64,000 nt of DNA from the NCBI RefSeq assembly GCF_030817015.1, contig NZ_JAUSYS010000001.1, forward strand, positions 4,712,001 through 4,776,000, written 5' to 3'. This DNA is from Arthrobacter sp. V1I7. Its GTDB lineage: Bacteria; Actinomycetota; Actinomycetes; Actinomycetales; Micrococcaceae. The first letter of the stretch is position 1. Each line of letters opens with the position of its first letter. This document shows positions 52,119-60,857 of the stretch, one piece after another. Made by a program: the position numbers and the translations under genes. Under the pieces are notes generated by a model, which was given only the letters and a program-made list of their open reading frames with translations, did not search any database and had not been told where the DNA came from.

Positions 52119-53330
52119 GTGTCCACTGAAACGATCATTCCCGCCGACTCCACTTCCGCCGCAGAGCCGGTGGCGCCGCTCAGCGATGAGGAGATCTTCG
52201 CATCCCACCAGGGCGGCAAGCTGTCGATTTCCAGCACCGTCCCGCTCGCCAGCAAGCGCGATCTTTCGATCGCGTATACGCCCGGCGTCGCGCAGGTCAG
52301 CCGCGCCATTGCCGCCGACCCGGAGCTGGCCAAGACCCTCACCTGGGCCCAGCGCCTCGTCGTCGTGGTCAGTGACGGCACCGCCGTGCTGGGCCTCGGC
52401 GACATCGGCGCCAGCGCCTCACTTCCCGTGATGGAAGGCAAGTCCGCCCTGTTCAAGGCCTTCGGCGAGCTCGATTCCATCCCGCTGGTGCTCAACACCA
52501 CCAACGTGGACGAGATCGTTGAGACGCTCGTCCGGCTGCGCCCGAGCTTCGGGGCCGTGAACCTCGAGGACGTCTCGGCACCGCGCTGCTTCGAGCTGGA
52601 GGAAAAGCTCATCGAGGCCCTCGACTGCCCCGTCATGCACGATGACCAGCACGGCACCGCCGTCGTGGTGCTCGCGGCCCTGACCGGCGCCGCAAAGGTG
52701 ACCGGGCGGGAGCTGGAGGGCCTCCGCGTGGTGATTTCCGGTGCCGGTGCCGCCGGAATCGCCGTCGCCGAGATCCTGCTCACCGCCGGCGTCGGCGACG
52801 TCGTCCTGCTGGACTCCCGCGGCGTGATCAACAAGGTCCGCGCCGACATCGCCGCGGACCCGGGCAGCAAGAAGGCACGGCTCGCCGGGCGCAGCAACCC
52901 CCGCGGCGTCGTCGGCGGCCCCGCCGAGGCGCTGCTCGGGGCTGATGTCTTCATCGGCGTCTCCTCCTCCAAGCTCGCCGAGGAGCACCTGAAACTCATG
53001 AGCCACAGCTCCATCGTCTTCGCCCTGTCCAACCCGGACCCCGAAGTCCTGCCGGAGATTGCGCGCAAGTACGCGGCCGTCGTCGCCACCGGGCGGAGCG
53101 ACTTCCCGAACCAGATCAACAACGTCCTGGCGTTCCCCGGGATCTTCCGCGGAGCTCTCGACGCCGGCGCCCGGCGGATCACCCCGGCGATGAAGCTGGC
53201 CGCGGCCCGCGCCATCGCCGCCCTCGCCGAGGATGGACTCTCCGCGGACTACATCGTGCCGAGCCCGCTGGATCCGCGCGTGGCGCCGGCCGTCTCGGCC
53301 GCCGTTGCCGCTGCGGTCGAGGCGGAGTAA
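52119..53330 (+). CDS. NAD(P)-dependent malic enzyme
   Basis: A 403-residue short-form malic enzyme converting malate to pyruvate and CO2. Catalytic Tyr53 (IAYTPGVAQ), Lys108 (MEGKSALFK), metal ligands Glu150/Asp151 (VNLEDVS) and Asp175/Asp176 (MHDDQHGTA), and the dinucleotide site VISGAGAAG (205-213). No phosphotransacetylase domain follows, unlike MaeB of enterics. GTG 52119 has AGGAG 8 bases upstream. NAD versus NADP preference cannot be called. Confidence 0.92.
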   Translation: MSTETIIPADSTSAAEPVAPLSDEEIFASHQGGKLSISSTVPLASKRDLSIAYTPGVAQVSRAIAADPELAKTLTWAQRLVVVVSDGTAVLGLGDIGASASLPVMEGKSALFKAFGELDSIPLVLNTTNVDEIVETLVRLRPSFGAVNLEDVSAPRCFELEEKLIEALDCPVMHDDQHGTAVVVLAALTGAAKVTGRELEGLRVVISGAGAAGIAVAEILLTAGVGDVVLLDSRGVINKVRADIAADPGSKKARLAGRSNPRGVVGGPAEALLGADVFIGVSSSKLAEEHLKLMSHSSIVFALSNPDPEVLPEIARKYAAVVATGRSDFPNQINNVLAFPGIFRGALDAGARRITPAMKLAAARAIAALAEDGLSADYIVPSPLDPRVAPAVSAAVAAAVEAE

Positions 53331-53362
53331 CCCACCCGCAGCAGAAGGCCTCCGGCTACCGA

Positions 53363-53416
53363 ACGACGACGGCGACGCTTCCCCTTTTCCCGCGGGGCAG
53401 GCGTCGCTGTCGTCGT
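53363..53416 (+). terminator. Long hairpin after malic enzyme
   Basis: ACGACGACGGCGACGC (53363-53378) pairs with GCGTCGCTGTCGTCGT (53401-53416): 16 bp with one G-U. The 22-base loop holds CCCCTTTTCCCGCGGGG. It follows the stop by 32 bases. Confidence 0.7.
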
Positions 53417-53512
53417 TGGTGCTTGCGGCGGCCCGGAAGGGCCTCCGCGCGGGGTCCCGGGGGTGCCAGCGTCAGGCCCCCGCCCCGCCCCAGACCGCCA
53501 TAGACTGGGGCG

Positions 53513-54013
53513 ATGAACCCCGAGACTGTTGTGACGATCCTCTGCGGGCTGGCCATCCTGGTGGGCGTTGCCGGCACCGTCATTCCGGTGCTTCCCGGCG
53601 GCTTCCTGATCGGCCTCAGCCTGCTGGCCTGGGCGATCTGGGGCGGCGCCGGAATCACGGGCTGGGTGGTGTTCGGTATCGGCATGGTATTCGTCCTGGC
53701 CGGAATGGCGGCCAGCGCCGTCCTGACCGGCCGGAAGCTCAAACAGCACAGCATCCCCAGCCGTTCGGTCGTGGCCGGCCTGGTCCTGGGCGTCGTGGGG
53801 ATGTTCATAATCCCCGTGGTGGGGCTGTTCGTGGGCTTCGCCGCCGGGCTCCTGCTCAGCGAACTGCACCGCACGCGCGTTTTCGGTACCGCCGTCGCCT
53901 CCAGCTGGGCCGCCCTAAAGGCGACCGGCCTCGGCATGATTGTGGAGTTCGGCCTGGCCTGCCTCGCCGCGAGCACTTGGGTAATCGGCCTCTGGGTGGC
54001 CGGATCAGCCTAG
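53513..54013 (+). CDS. DUF456 family membrane protein
   Basis: A 166-residue protein with four to five hydrophobic helices covering most of its length; ILVGVAGTVIPVLPGGFLIGLSLLAWAIW at the start is the family hallmark. Function unknown. TAGACT at 53501-53506 lies 6 bases before ATG, so the mRNA is probably leaderless. Confidence 0.8.
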   Translation: MNPETVVTILCGLAILVGVAGTVIPVLPGGFLIGLSLLAWAIWGGAGITGWVVFGIGMVFVLAGMAASAVLTGRKLKQHSIPSRSVVAGLVLGVVGMFIIPVVGLFVGFAAGLLLSELHRTRVFGTAVASSWAALKATGLGMIVEFGLACLAASTWVIGLWVAGSA

Positions 54014-54075
54014 CGGACGCGGACCGGGGACCCCTTCTGCGGCCGGGAAGTCCCGGAGCCTACTAGCATGGGTTC

Positions 54076-55077
54076 ATGAGCGCCGGACCCGGAGAATCCG
54101 CCCCCCAGCAGCCTCCCCTGTTCCACGACACCCGCGACCTGACGCCGTTCCGCAAGGCGCTGATCCGCACCCCGGTGCGCGGTCTCGCCGGTGGCGTGGG
54201 CGGCCTGGTCTCGGGAGTGCTGGCCGGGCGGACCCGCGGCACGCTGGCCGTGGAGGGCGGCGTTCCGTGGCTGGGCAAAGTCGCCGGCAGATCGGCCGGG
54301 AAGGCGGCGAAGGCCGTGCATCCCGCTGTTTTCGGTAGCACGGACCCGGACCGGCTGATCGGACTGGCCCGGGAGTTCCCGGGCTGGGCCGGGCTCTGCT
54401 ATCTGATGGCCGGGCTGCTGGAATATTCGCATGGCGGATACCAGCGCGCCTCCGAACTGCTCCAGCGCGGCCTTTCCGTCCGGAACGACGACGCCGCGAA
54501 CGGCTACGCCTCCGAGTACCTCGCCGCTGTGCTCACCCGGGTTGAGGTTGCGGAGCGGATCGAGGTCCCGGTCCTGTTCAGTGAGGAAGCGGTATTCCTC
54601 GCGCTGTCCCACTCGCTCCGGGAGACGGGCCAGACGGAGGCCGCACTGGCCGCCCTGGCGGGGCTGCCGCCATCGTTGCCGATGGCCCTGGCCCGTTGCT
54701 CCCTCGCGGCGGTGCTGGGGAGGGACGCGGAGGTTGCCGCGGACACCGAGGGCCTGCTCAACGGCGATGACCTTTCGGCGGCGCTGCTGCTGGTCCGGGC
54801 GCGTTCGTTGCGGAAACTCGGCGACTACGGTGCCGCCCGGGACGCGTTGCAGGAGGTCCTGCGCCGGCGGAAGACTGATTTCACGCTGCGCAGCGATGCC
54901 CTGACCGACCGGGCCCTGCTGCTGCTGGACAACGGGCGTAAATCGCTGAGCCCGAGGGAATGGCAGCGCCGGAAGCCCGCCGAACTGGAGGCCGTGAGGG
55001 CGATCCGGAAGGACGCCGAGATGCACGAACTCTGGGACCGCGATTACGGCCGGGCGGCCGACGGCGAGGGCGGCTGA
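54076..55077 (+). CDS. Hypothetical protein with TPR-like helices
   Basis: A 333-residue protein. The N-terminal third is Gly/Ala-rich (GGVGGLVSGVLAGRTRG, possibly membrane-associating), then repeated helix pairs resembling tetratricopeptide units (GGYQRASELLQRGL, TGQTEAALAALAG, LGDYGAARDALQEVL). TPR proteins scaffold other proteins; no partner is suggested by the neighbours. TAGCAT at 54064-54069 is 6 bases before ATG (leaderless). Confidence 0.6.
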   Translation: MSAGPGESAPQQPPLFHDTRDLTPFRKALIRTPVRGLAGGVGGLVSGVLAGRTRGTLAVEGGVPWLGKVAGRSAGKAAKAVHPAVFGSTDPDRLIGLAREFPGWAGLCYLMAGLLEYSHGGYQRASELLQRGLSVRNDDAANGYASEYLAAVLTRVEVAERIEVPVLFSEEAVFLALSHSLRETGQTEAALAALAGLPPSLPMALARCSLAAVLGRDAEVAADTEGLLNGDDLSAALLLVRARSLRKLGDYGAARDALQEVLRRRKTDFTLRSDALTDRALLLLDNGRKSLSPREWQRRKPAELEAVRAIRKDAEMHELWDRDYGRAADGEGG

Positions 55078-55171
55078 TCCGGGTGCCGGTGCGCTTCCGT
55101 CCCAGCTCAGACGGCATGTTGCCGTCAACCCCACCCTTGCGGGCCCCGGCATCAGGGAGTACAAACGAGGC

Positions 55172-55528
55172 ATGAGAGATGCCGCCATCCGCTGGATGCA
55201 GCACTACATCACGGCCTGGAACTCGAACGAGCCGGACGACATCCGGGCGTTGTTTACTGAGGATGCCGAGTACTTCACGAGCCCGCACGAGGCGGAGCCG
55301 TGGCGCGGGCGGGAGCGGATCGTTGAGGGCTGGGTCGCCGCGCGGGATGAACCCGGTGACTGGTCGTTCGAGTGGAAGCTGTTGGGCGTCGACGGCGGAC
55401 GGGCCTTCGTGCAGGGCCGCACCACCTACCAGCGTGACCACCGCAGCTATGACAACCTCTGGGTCATCCAGCTCACCGCGGACGGCCGGGCCTCGTCCTT
55501 CACCGAGTGGTACATGCCGCGCAAGTGA
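55172..55528 (+). CDS. Nuclear transport factor 2 / SnoaL-like protein
   Basis: A 118-residue cone-shaped alpha+beta protein: WMQHYITAWNSNEPDDIRALFTEDAEYFTSPH, then WRGRERIVEGWVAARDEPGDWSFEWKLL and a final VIQLTADGRASSFTEWYMPR strand, the usual NTF2-fold pattern. Members bind or isomerise small molecules; no specific role can be given. ATG 55172 follows TACAAA by 6 bases, similar to leaderless starts nearby. Ends 25 bp from the convergent LysE gene. Confidence 0.75.
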   Translation: MRDAAIRWMQHYITAWNSNEPDDIRALFTEDAEYFTSPHEAEPWRGRERIVEGWVAARDEPGDWSFEWKLLGVDGGRAFVQGRTTYQRDHRSYDNLWVIQLTADGRASSFTEWYMPRK

Positions 55529-55552
55529 GGGTGCCGCTGTCCCGGCAGTCGC

Positions 55553-56209
55553 TCAGCTGCGCAGCACGGCGTGGCCCAGCGTCGGCCCGAGCTGCTCGGC
55601 GAGCAGCACAAGGCCCAACACCACCATGATGATTCCGCTGGCGAGTGTCACCCGCCGGGCCGCCGCCGGCCGGGAATGCAGGATCTTCCGTGCCAGCAGT
55701 GCCACGCAGCTGTAGACCACGGCCACCAGCAGGACGAAGGTCAGGCCCAGCAGCCCGGACTGCACCGGCACCGGCAGGGGCGCCTCCGGGCTGACGAACT
55801 GCGGGACGAGGGCCACGTAGAACAGCAGGCCCTTCGGGTTGATGCCGCTGGTGCCCATGCCCTGGACGAAGGTCCGGAACTGGTTCGCCGGCGCCGGCAG
55901 CTCGGCCGTACCGCCGCCGAAACTCGCTCCGCGCCAGGACCTGATGGTGGCGGCGCCAAGCCAGAGCAGGTATGCCGCGCCGGCCACGGTCAGCCAGCCC
56001 AGCACGCCGGGGATGCCGGTGAGCAGGGCGGACAGTCCCGCCACGAGAAGGACCGTGTGCAGCACGTAGCCGCCGCAAAGCCCCGCGATGGCAGGAACGA
56101 AGCTGCGCTGCCTCAGGCCCGCCGTGATGGAATATGCCCAGTCCACCCCGGGGGTACACGCGAGGGCGCCGGCGACGACCATGAAGGCGAGAAACAACTG
56201 GGGATTCAT
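55553..56209 (-). CDS. LysE/RhtB family amino acid exporter
   Basis: A 218-residue inner-membrane exporter with six helices. MNPQLFLAFMVVAGALACTPGVDWAYSITAGLRQ is the family N-terminus (PGPD-type motif, here TPGVDW) and GTSGINPKGLLFYVALVPQFV the second conserved block. It exports a basic or neutral amino acid. Divergent from an Lrp/AsnC gene with a dyad between them, a common amino-acid-responsive arrangement. Confidence 0.88.
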   Translation of the reverse strand: MNPQLFLAFMVVAGALACTPGVDWAYSITAGLRQRSFVPAIAGLCGGYVLHTVLLVAGLSALLTGIPGVLGWLTVAGAAYLLWLGAATIRSWRGASFGGGTAELPAPANQFRTFVQGMGTSGINPKGLLFYVALVPQFVSPEAPLPVPVQSGLLGLTFVLLVAVVYSCVALLARKILHSRPAAARRVTLASGIIMVVLGLVLLAEQLGPTLGHAVLRS

Positions 56210-56245
56210 GCGGAGCTCCTAAGGCCTGGTTACACGAGAAACTCT

Positions 56246-56273
56246 AGGGAAATTGCCGCCACAAGTGTTCCCT
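56246..56273. promoter_or_regulatory. Dyad between lysE-like and lrp-like genes
   Basis: AGGGAA (56246-56251) and TTCCCT (56268-56273), 16-bp spacer, in the 104-bp divergent region. TAGAGT for lysE (- strand, 56246-56241) touches it. Candidate Lrp binding site. Confidence 0.4.
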
Positions 56274-56313
56274 CTTTTCGCCGGAAAACCCGCTGGCTTG
56301 GTAAGGTTTTTGC

Positions 56314-56769
56314 GTGATTGACCACATCGACAAAATTATTTTGCGTCATCTTAAAACCGATGGCCGGATGACTGCCACCGCGCTCGCCGCGAAGGTCGGT
56401 TTGACGGTGGCGCCGTGCCACCGGAGGCTCCGCGACCTGGAGGCATCCGGGGTGATCCGCGGGTACCGGGCGGACATCAACCCGGCGGCCGTCGGGCTGG
56501 GCTTCGAGGCGATCGTGTTCGTGACGCTGCGGCAGGTGGACCGGGCCACGATGGAGATTTTCGAGAACCGCGTGGCGGCCAACCCCAACATCGTGGAGGC
56601 GCAGCGGCTGTTCGGCTCGCCGGACTACCTGCTGAAGGTGATCGCCGAGGACCTGCCGGCCTACCAGCGCTTCTACGACGCCGAACTGACCTCGCTGCCC
56701 GGCGTCGAACGGCTGACCTCCACGCTGGTGATGAAGAACCTCAAAACGAACATCGGACCTCCGGTCTAA
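56314..56769 (+). CDS. Lrp/AsnC family regulator
   Basis: A 151-residue Lrp protein: N-terminal HTH (DKIILRHLKTDGRMTATALAAKVGLTVAPCHRRLRDLEASGVI) and C-terminal RAM amino-acid-binding domain (VTLRQVDRATMEIFENRV...). GTG 56314 is 6 bases after TAAGGT (56302-56307), a leaderless start. It probably controls the divergent LysE exporter in response to the exported amino acid. Confidence 0.88.
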   Translation: MIDHIDKIILRHLKTDGRMTATALAAKVGLTVAPCHRRLRDLEASGVIRGYRADINPAAVGLGFEAIVFVTLRQVDRATMEIFENRVAANPNIVEAQRLFGSPDYLLKVIAEDLPAYQRFYDAELTSLPGVERLTSTLVMKNLKTNIGPPV

Positions 56770-56812
56770 ACCGGACGTCCCGATCCAAACCGGACGCCCC
56801 GATACGGCAGAA

Positions 56813-57301
56813 TCAGGCGCCCAACAGCCCAGTGGTCCGGTACGGGATGACCTCGCGCAGGAACATGCTGGTGGACGTCCTCACGATCCCGGGGCAGAGA
56901 CGGATCTCCTCGGACACGCGGTACAGATCGTCCGGGCTCCGTGCCACCACCCGGATCAGCAGGTCCGTATCACCGGCCGGGGCGTGGCACTCCAGCACCT
57001 CGGGGATGTTCCGCAGCGCGGCGATCGCCTCGTTCAGATGGCTCTGGTCCAGCTCGGCGCTTACCGACGCCGCGACACCCCGGCCCAAGGCGGACGGCAG
57101 GACGCGGCTGCTGTTCGGCCGGAGGGCCCCCGACGCCGTCATCCGTTCCAGGCGCGACTGCACCGTCCCGCGCGCCAGCCCCAGTTTCTGCGCCAGCACC
57201 ATGATCGGAACCCGGGGGTCCTCATCGAGGGCGGCCAGGATCCGCCGGTCCGTGGCGTCGAGTTCCTGCAAAGTGACCACTTCCTGTTCGTCATCAGCCA
57301 T
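56813..57301 (-). CDS. Second Lrp/AsnC family regulator
   Basis: A 162-residue Lrp protein: HTH (LDATDRRILAALDEDPRVPIMVLAQKLGLARGTVQSRLERMTASGAL) and RAM domain (LLIRVVARSPDDLYRVSEEI). ATG 57301 starts it 15 residues before the family core; the longer open frame is antisense-like. A promoter TTGTCA-N18-TACAGT (57375-57346, - strand) stands 45 bp upstream. It is convergent with the first lrp; no metabolic target lies next to it. Confidence 0.85.
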   Translation of the reverse strand: MADDEQEVVTLQELDATDRRILAALDEDPRVPIMVLAQKLGLARGTVQSRLERMTASGALRPNSSRVLPSALGRGVAASVSAELDQSHLNEAIAALRNIPEVLECHAPAGDTDLLIRVVARSPDDLYRVSEEIRLCPGIVRTSTSMFLREVIPYRTTGLLGA

Positions 57302-57636
57302 CGGATTGAGCAGATTGATCACTGCTGGAGAAGTGCGTTGCACCAACTGTAGGGCTTCTGTTGAAATGGTGACAACACAAGGGGCGAGGCCACCGCCGGA
57401 TCCCGAAAGGCTAAGGGCATCCCGGCACACCACCCGGTCCCCCGATGAGGCTTCCCGCAAGGAACCTGCCGCTGATTGACACTTGTTCACGCATCGTCTC
57501 TCCGCATCCGCAGTGCCATGGCCCGGAGCAACGCCCCGGGCCCGGCACGGCAAGAGCCCCTGAGCCACCGACGTCGGATTTCCCGAAGTCTTCGGTAGCT
57601 GAGGGGCTCTTGTGGTGCCCCGCTTAGGCTGGACCC
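57302..57636. other. 335-bp divergent region with orphan long hairpin
   Basis: Contains the lrp promoter (57346-57375, - strand) and the gluQRS box TAGGCT (57625-57630). Between them, 57551-57571 and 57592-57612 form a 21-bp inverted repeat with two mismatches (arms begin CAAGAGCCCCT and end AGGGGCTCTTG; 20-base loop). No gene ends here, so the hairpin is not an ordinary terminator. No T-run follows. Confidence 0.55.
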
Positions 57637-58533
57637 ATGACGTCTGCCGGCCGCTTCGCCCCCAGCCCCTCCGGTGAACTGCATGTGGGCAACCTCCGGA
57701 CCGCCATCCTGGCCTGGCTGTTCGCCCGCTCCACCGGCCGGCGGTTCCTGATGCGTGTGGAGGACCTGGACCGGGCACGGGCCGGCGCCGAGGCCGAACA
57801 GCTCCGCGATCTGGCCGCCGTCGGCGTGAGCTGGGACGGCGACATCGTCCGCCAGACCGACCGCGGGCCCTATTACTCGGATGCAATCGCCCGGCTGAGC
57901 GCGGAGGGCCTGACCTATGAGTGCTTCTGCACGCGGCGGGAAATCCAGGAGGCCCCGTCCGCGCCGCATGCCCCGCAGGGCGCCTACCCGGGGACGTGCC
58001 GGAATCTGACCAGGACCGAGCGCGAGCAGAAACGGGCGCTCCGGCCAGCCGCGGTCCGGCTCCGTTCCGCGGTCACGGAAGCGGCGGTGCAGGATGTGCT
58101 GCACGGCAGTTACACCGGGGTGGTGGATGACTTCGTGCTTCGGCGCAACGACGGCGTGCCCGCCTATAACCTCGCCGTGGTCGTGGACGACGCCGGGCAG
58201 GGGATCGACCAGGTGGTCCGGGGTGATGACCTCCTGCCCTCCACGCCCCGCCAGGCATACCTCGCCTCCCTGCTGAATATTCCCACCCCGGAATATGCGC
58301 ACGTGCCCCTCGTGCTGAATGCCGGCGGCGCCCGACTTGCCAAGCGCGACGGCGCCGTCACGCTCGCGGACCTGGCCCTGCTCGGCCTGACGGCGGACCG
58401 AGTCCGGGATGCGCTGCTGGACTCCCTCGGGCTGCCGGCCGGTCCCTTGCACAAGGTGCTCGCCGCCTTTGATCCCGCGGCGCTGCCCCGGGAGCCCTGG
58501 GTGTGGCCGGGAGCTGGCCTTCGCGGGGCGTAG
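57637..58533 (+). CDS. gluQRS: Glutamyl-Q tRNA(Asp) synthetase
   Basis: A 298-residue truncated glutamyl-tRNA synthetase homologue that charges queuosine-34 of tRNA(Asp) with glutamate. RFAPSPSGELHVGNLRTA (6-23) is the class I HIGH region, CFCTRREI...YPGTC the zinc site, and RLAKRD the KMSKS-like loop; the anticodon-binding domain is absent, as expected. TAGGCT 6 bases before ATG gives a leaderless start. Confidence 0.93.
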   Translation: MTSAGRFAPSPSGELHVGNLRTAILAWLFARSTGRRFLMRVEDLDRARAGAEAEQLRDLAAVGVSWDGDIVRQTDRGPYYSDAIARLSAEGLTYECFCTRREIQEAPSAPHAPQGAYPGTCRNLTRTEREQKRALRPAAVRLRSAVTEAAVQDVLHGSYTGVVDDFVLRRNDGVPAYNLAVVVDDAGQGIDQVVRGDDLLPSTPRQAYLASLLNIPTPEYAHVPLVLNAGGARLAKRDGAVTLADLALLGLTADRVRDALLDSLGLPAGPLHKVLAAFDPAALPREPWVWPGAGLRGA

Positions 58534-58567
58534 TCCTGCCGTGCTGCGCGACGCGTAGGCTGGAACC

Positions 58568-59161
58568 ATGTCAGAACCCGCAGTTCCCCGATTCACCGTC
58601 GAGACGGCCAAGGTCCTTGCCGAAGTCGCGCACAACCGCCAGAAGGACAAGCTCAAGCGGCCCTACCGGGAGCACGTGCTGGCCGTCGGGGACGCGCTGG
58701 CCGATTTCGACGACGACATCCGGATCGCCGGCTACCTGCACGACATCGCCGAAGACACCCCGATGACCCGCCAGGCGCTGCTGGACATGGGCGTCTCGGA
58801 GCGGGCCGCGGACATCATCGAGCGCGTCACGAAGCGCCTGCATGAAAACCCGGACGACTACCAGGCCGGCATCCGGCACATCGCCGAAGACCACGACGCC
58901 ACCCTGGTGAAGATCGCTGACAACGCCCACAACTCCCTGCCCGAGCGGGTCAAGGCACTGGCCGAGAAGTGGCCGGACAAGCCGTCGGTCACCCGCTACG
59001 ACGAGGCCCGGCCCGTGCTCTACGCCGCCGTCCCCGTGGAGGAAACCCGGAAGATCCTGGCCCGCATCAACCCCTGGCTGCTGGCGGAACTGGACGACAT
59101 GCTGGACGAGGCGGACGACACCGACTACGAAAACCTCTCCTACGACGACCCGGAGACGTAA
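58568..59161 (+). CDS. HD domain phosphohydrolase-like protein
   Basis: A 197-residue protein resembling the hydrolase domain of RelA/SpoT. H..HD..D pattern: REHVLAVGDALADFDDDIRIAGYLHDIAEDTP (His-Asp near 58-59) and VKIADNAHNSLPER (Asp near 117). Could hydrolyse (p)ppGpp or another nucleotide; no synthetase domain. TAGGCT 6 bases before ATG (leaderless). The C-terminus is very acidic. Confidence 0.75.
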   Translation: MSEPAVPRFTVETAKVLAEVAHNRQKDKLKRPYREHVLAVGDALADFDDDIRIAGYLHDIAEDTPMTRQALLDMGVSERAADIIERVTKRLHENPDDYQAGIRHIAEDHDATLVKIADNAHNSLPERVKALAEKWPDKPSVTRYDEARPVLYAAVPVEETRKILARINPWLLAELDDMLDEADDTDYENLSYDDPET

Positions 59162-59303
59162 CCCCCGGCGGGACTCCGGAGTCGGGCCGCGGCAAGGGTA
59201 GCTCGCGGCCATTTCGCCGGACACGTGCGGGTTCGCCGTAACGTCTCCGCGAACTCGCAGGGCTCCGGCGAGTTCGGTGCGTGCGCACGCGCCAAACCAG
59301 GGA

Positions 59304-60620
59304 CTACACGCGGCCCAGGGCGTCGATGTCCTCGAGGAACTGCTCGTGGGCTTCCGCGCTGACCGTGGTCCGGGTCTCCGCGATCGCGTCGAGGTAGTCC
59401 TGGGTGGCCGGACCCTTCCGGACCGCCTCCCGGAGAGCCACATTGCCGCCTGAGGCTGCGCCGCCGTCGTCGTACACCGCTTTTTCCAGTGCCCGCTGGG
59501 AGGCGCTCCGGGCCGCGTACTCGATGTCCGCGGGGGAGAAGCCCTCGGTGCGGTCCACCAGCAACTCCACGTCCACGTCGTCCACCACGGCCGCGGGGAT
59601 GAAGCGCTGCCACATGGCCTCGCGGGCCTGGCGGTCCGGCAGGCCGATCGGGATGACATAGTCGAAGCGGCCGTGGCGCAGGAACGCCGAATCGAGGGCG
59701 CGGATGAAGTTCGTGGCGCAGACCAGCAGGCGGCCGGGCTGTTCGCGGAACGCCGGGATGATCTTGAGCAGTTCGTTGGTGACGCCCTGCAGCGGCGACG
59801 GCGGTTCGCCCGAACGCTGGGAGGCGATTTCCTCCACCTCGTCGATGAACACGACGGCGTGCTCCAGTTCCGCTATCTCCAGGAACGTCTCGCGGAGCGC
59901 ACCGGCCAGCCCCTTGGGATCGGAGGCCAGCCGCGAGGGGAAGACCTCCACGAACGGCCACTCCAGCCGGGACGCGATCGCCTTCGCAAAGGTCGTCTTG
60001 CCGGTGCCGGGCGGACCGAAGAGGACGACGGCGCGCGGCGGCACCACGCCGTATTCGTCGGCGAGGTCGGCCTCGGCGAGGGGCAGGACCAGACGGCGCT
60101 CCAGCAGTTCCTTCTCATTGCGCATGCCTGCCACGTTTTCCCACAGGTCACGGGCCAGGATCCGGCCGCCCAGCAGGCTGAGCGGCTCGAGCTCCTGCCT
60201 CTGGACCGGGATTTTCCGCTCGAAGTAGCGCAGGTTCTGCTTCAGGACGAAGCCGCGGCCCAGGAACGCCTCCACCCGGGTCTCGGCCTCCGGCATCAGC
60301 GCGGAAAGCTTGTTCAGCCCGTGCGGGGCCATCCGGTTTTCGACGGCGGCGAGCAGCGAGGTGCCGATCCCGCGGCCGCGGTATTCCGGCAGGGTGGCCA
60401 GGAAAACAATCCAGCCCTGGTCGTGCGCGGCGCGTCCGACGGCGGCGCCCACCACCTGGTCGCCCTGGACCGCGACGACGGCATGGTCCTTTTCGCAGGA
60501 GGCCAGCACCTCGGAGAGCGCGTAGACCGGCTCGACATCGGTGGCCTTGAGGGATTCCCAAAGATGCAGGATCCCGTCCAGATCGGCCGAATGGAAATCC
60601 CTGATCCGCCAGTTGGTCAT
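59304..60620 (-). CDS. GNAT acetyltransferase - AAA+ ATPase fusion
   Basis: A 438-residue protein with two domains. Residues about 5-135 are a GNAT N-acetyltransferase with the acetyl-CoA loop RGRGIGTS (81-88). Residues about 160-430 are an AAA+ ATPase: Walker A GPPGTGKT (202-209), Walker B VVFIDEVEE (257-265), sensor-1 LLVCATNF, arginine-finger region FLRHGRFD and sensor-2 GFSPADIEYAAR. ATG 60620 with GGAGACAC upstream. Likely an acetylation-coupled remodelling ATPase; substrate unknown. Confidence 0.8.
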   Translation of the reverse strand: MTNWRIRDFHSADLDGILHLWESLKATDVEPVYALSEVLASCEKDHAVVAVQGDQVVGAAVGRAAHDQGWIVFLATLPEYRGRGIGTSLLAAVENRMAPHGLNKLSALMPEAETRVEAFLGRGFVLKQNLRYFERKIPVQRQELEPLSLLGGRILARDLWENVAGMRNEKELLERRLVLPLAEADLADEYGVVPPRAVVLFGPPGTGKTTFAKAIASRLEWPFVEVFPSRLASDPKGLAGALRETFLEIAELEHAVVFIDEVEEIASQRSGEPPSPLQGVTNELLKIIPAFREQPGRLLVCATNFIRALDSAFLRHGRFDYVIPIGLPDRQAREAMWQRFIPAAVVDDVDVELLVDRTEGFSPADIEYAARSASQRALEKAVYDDGGAASGGNVALREAVRKGPATQDYLDAIAETRTTVSAEAHEQFLEDIDALGRV

Positions 60621-60807
60621 GAGGTGTCTCCCGGGTGGTTCGTCGCTGAGCCAAGTTGAGCCTGTCTGCTGAGCATATGCGAACCGCATGGGGGAGAGGC
60701 CGCGGGGACGTTGCGTTACGGCGCCGCGCCAAACGGCCGGGTGTTGTGCTCCGGGTCCGCGGCGGCCGGGGCATAGTGTTCCAGCCTTCCACGCTCGGCG
60801 ACCTTTA

Positions 60808-60857
60808 ACAGTTGGCCAGCGGGGACAACTGTGACACTATCTGCGTATGAATGCAGA
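60808..60857 (+). promoter_or_regulatory. ArsR promoter/operator region
   Basis: ACAGTTG (60808-60814) / CAACTGT (60826-60832) is a perfect 7-bp dyad with 11-bp spacer. TCTGC (60840-60844) / GCAGA (60853-60857) spans the start codon, spacer 8 bp. CACTAT (60835-60840) is a possible -10, 6 bases before ATG 60847. Candidate ArsR operators. Confidence 0.45.
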
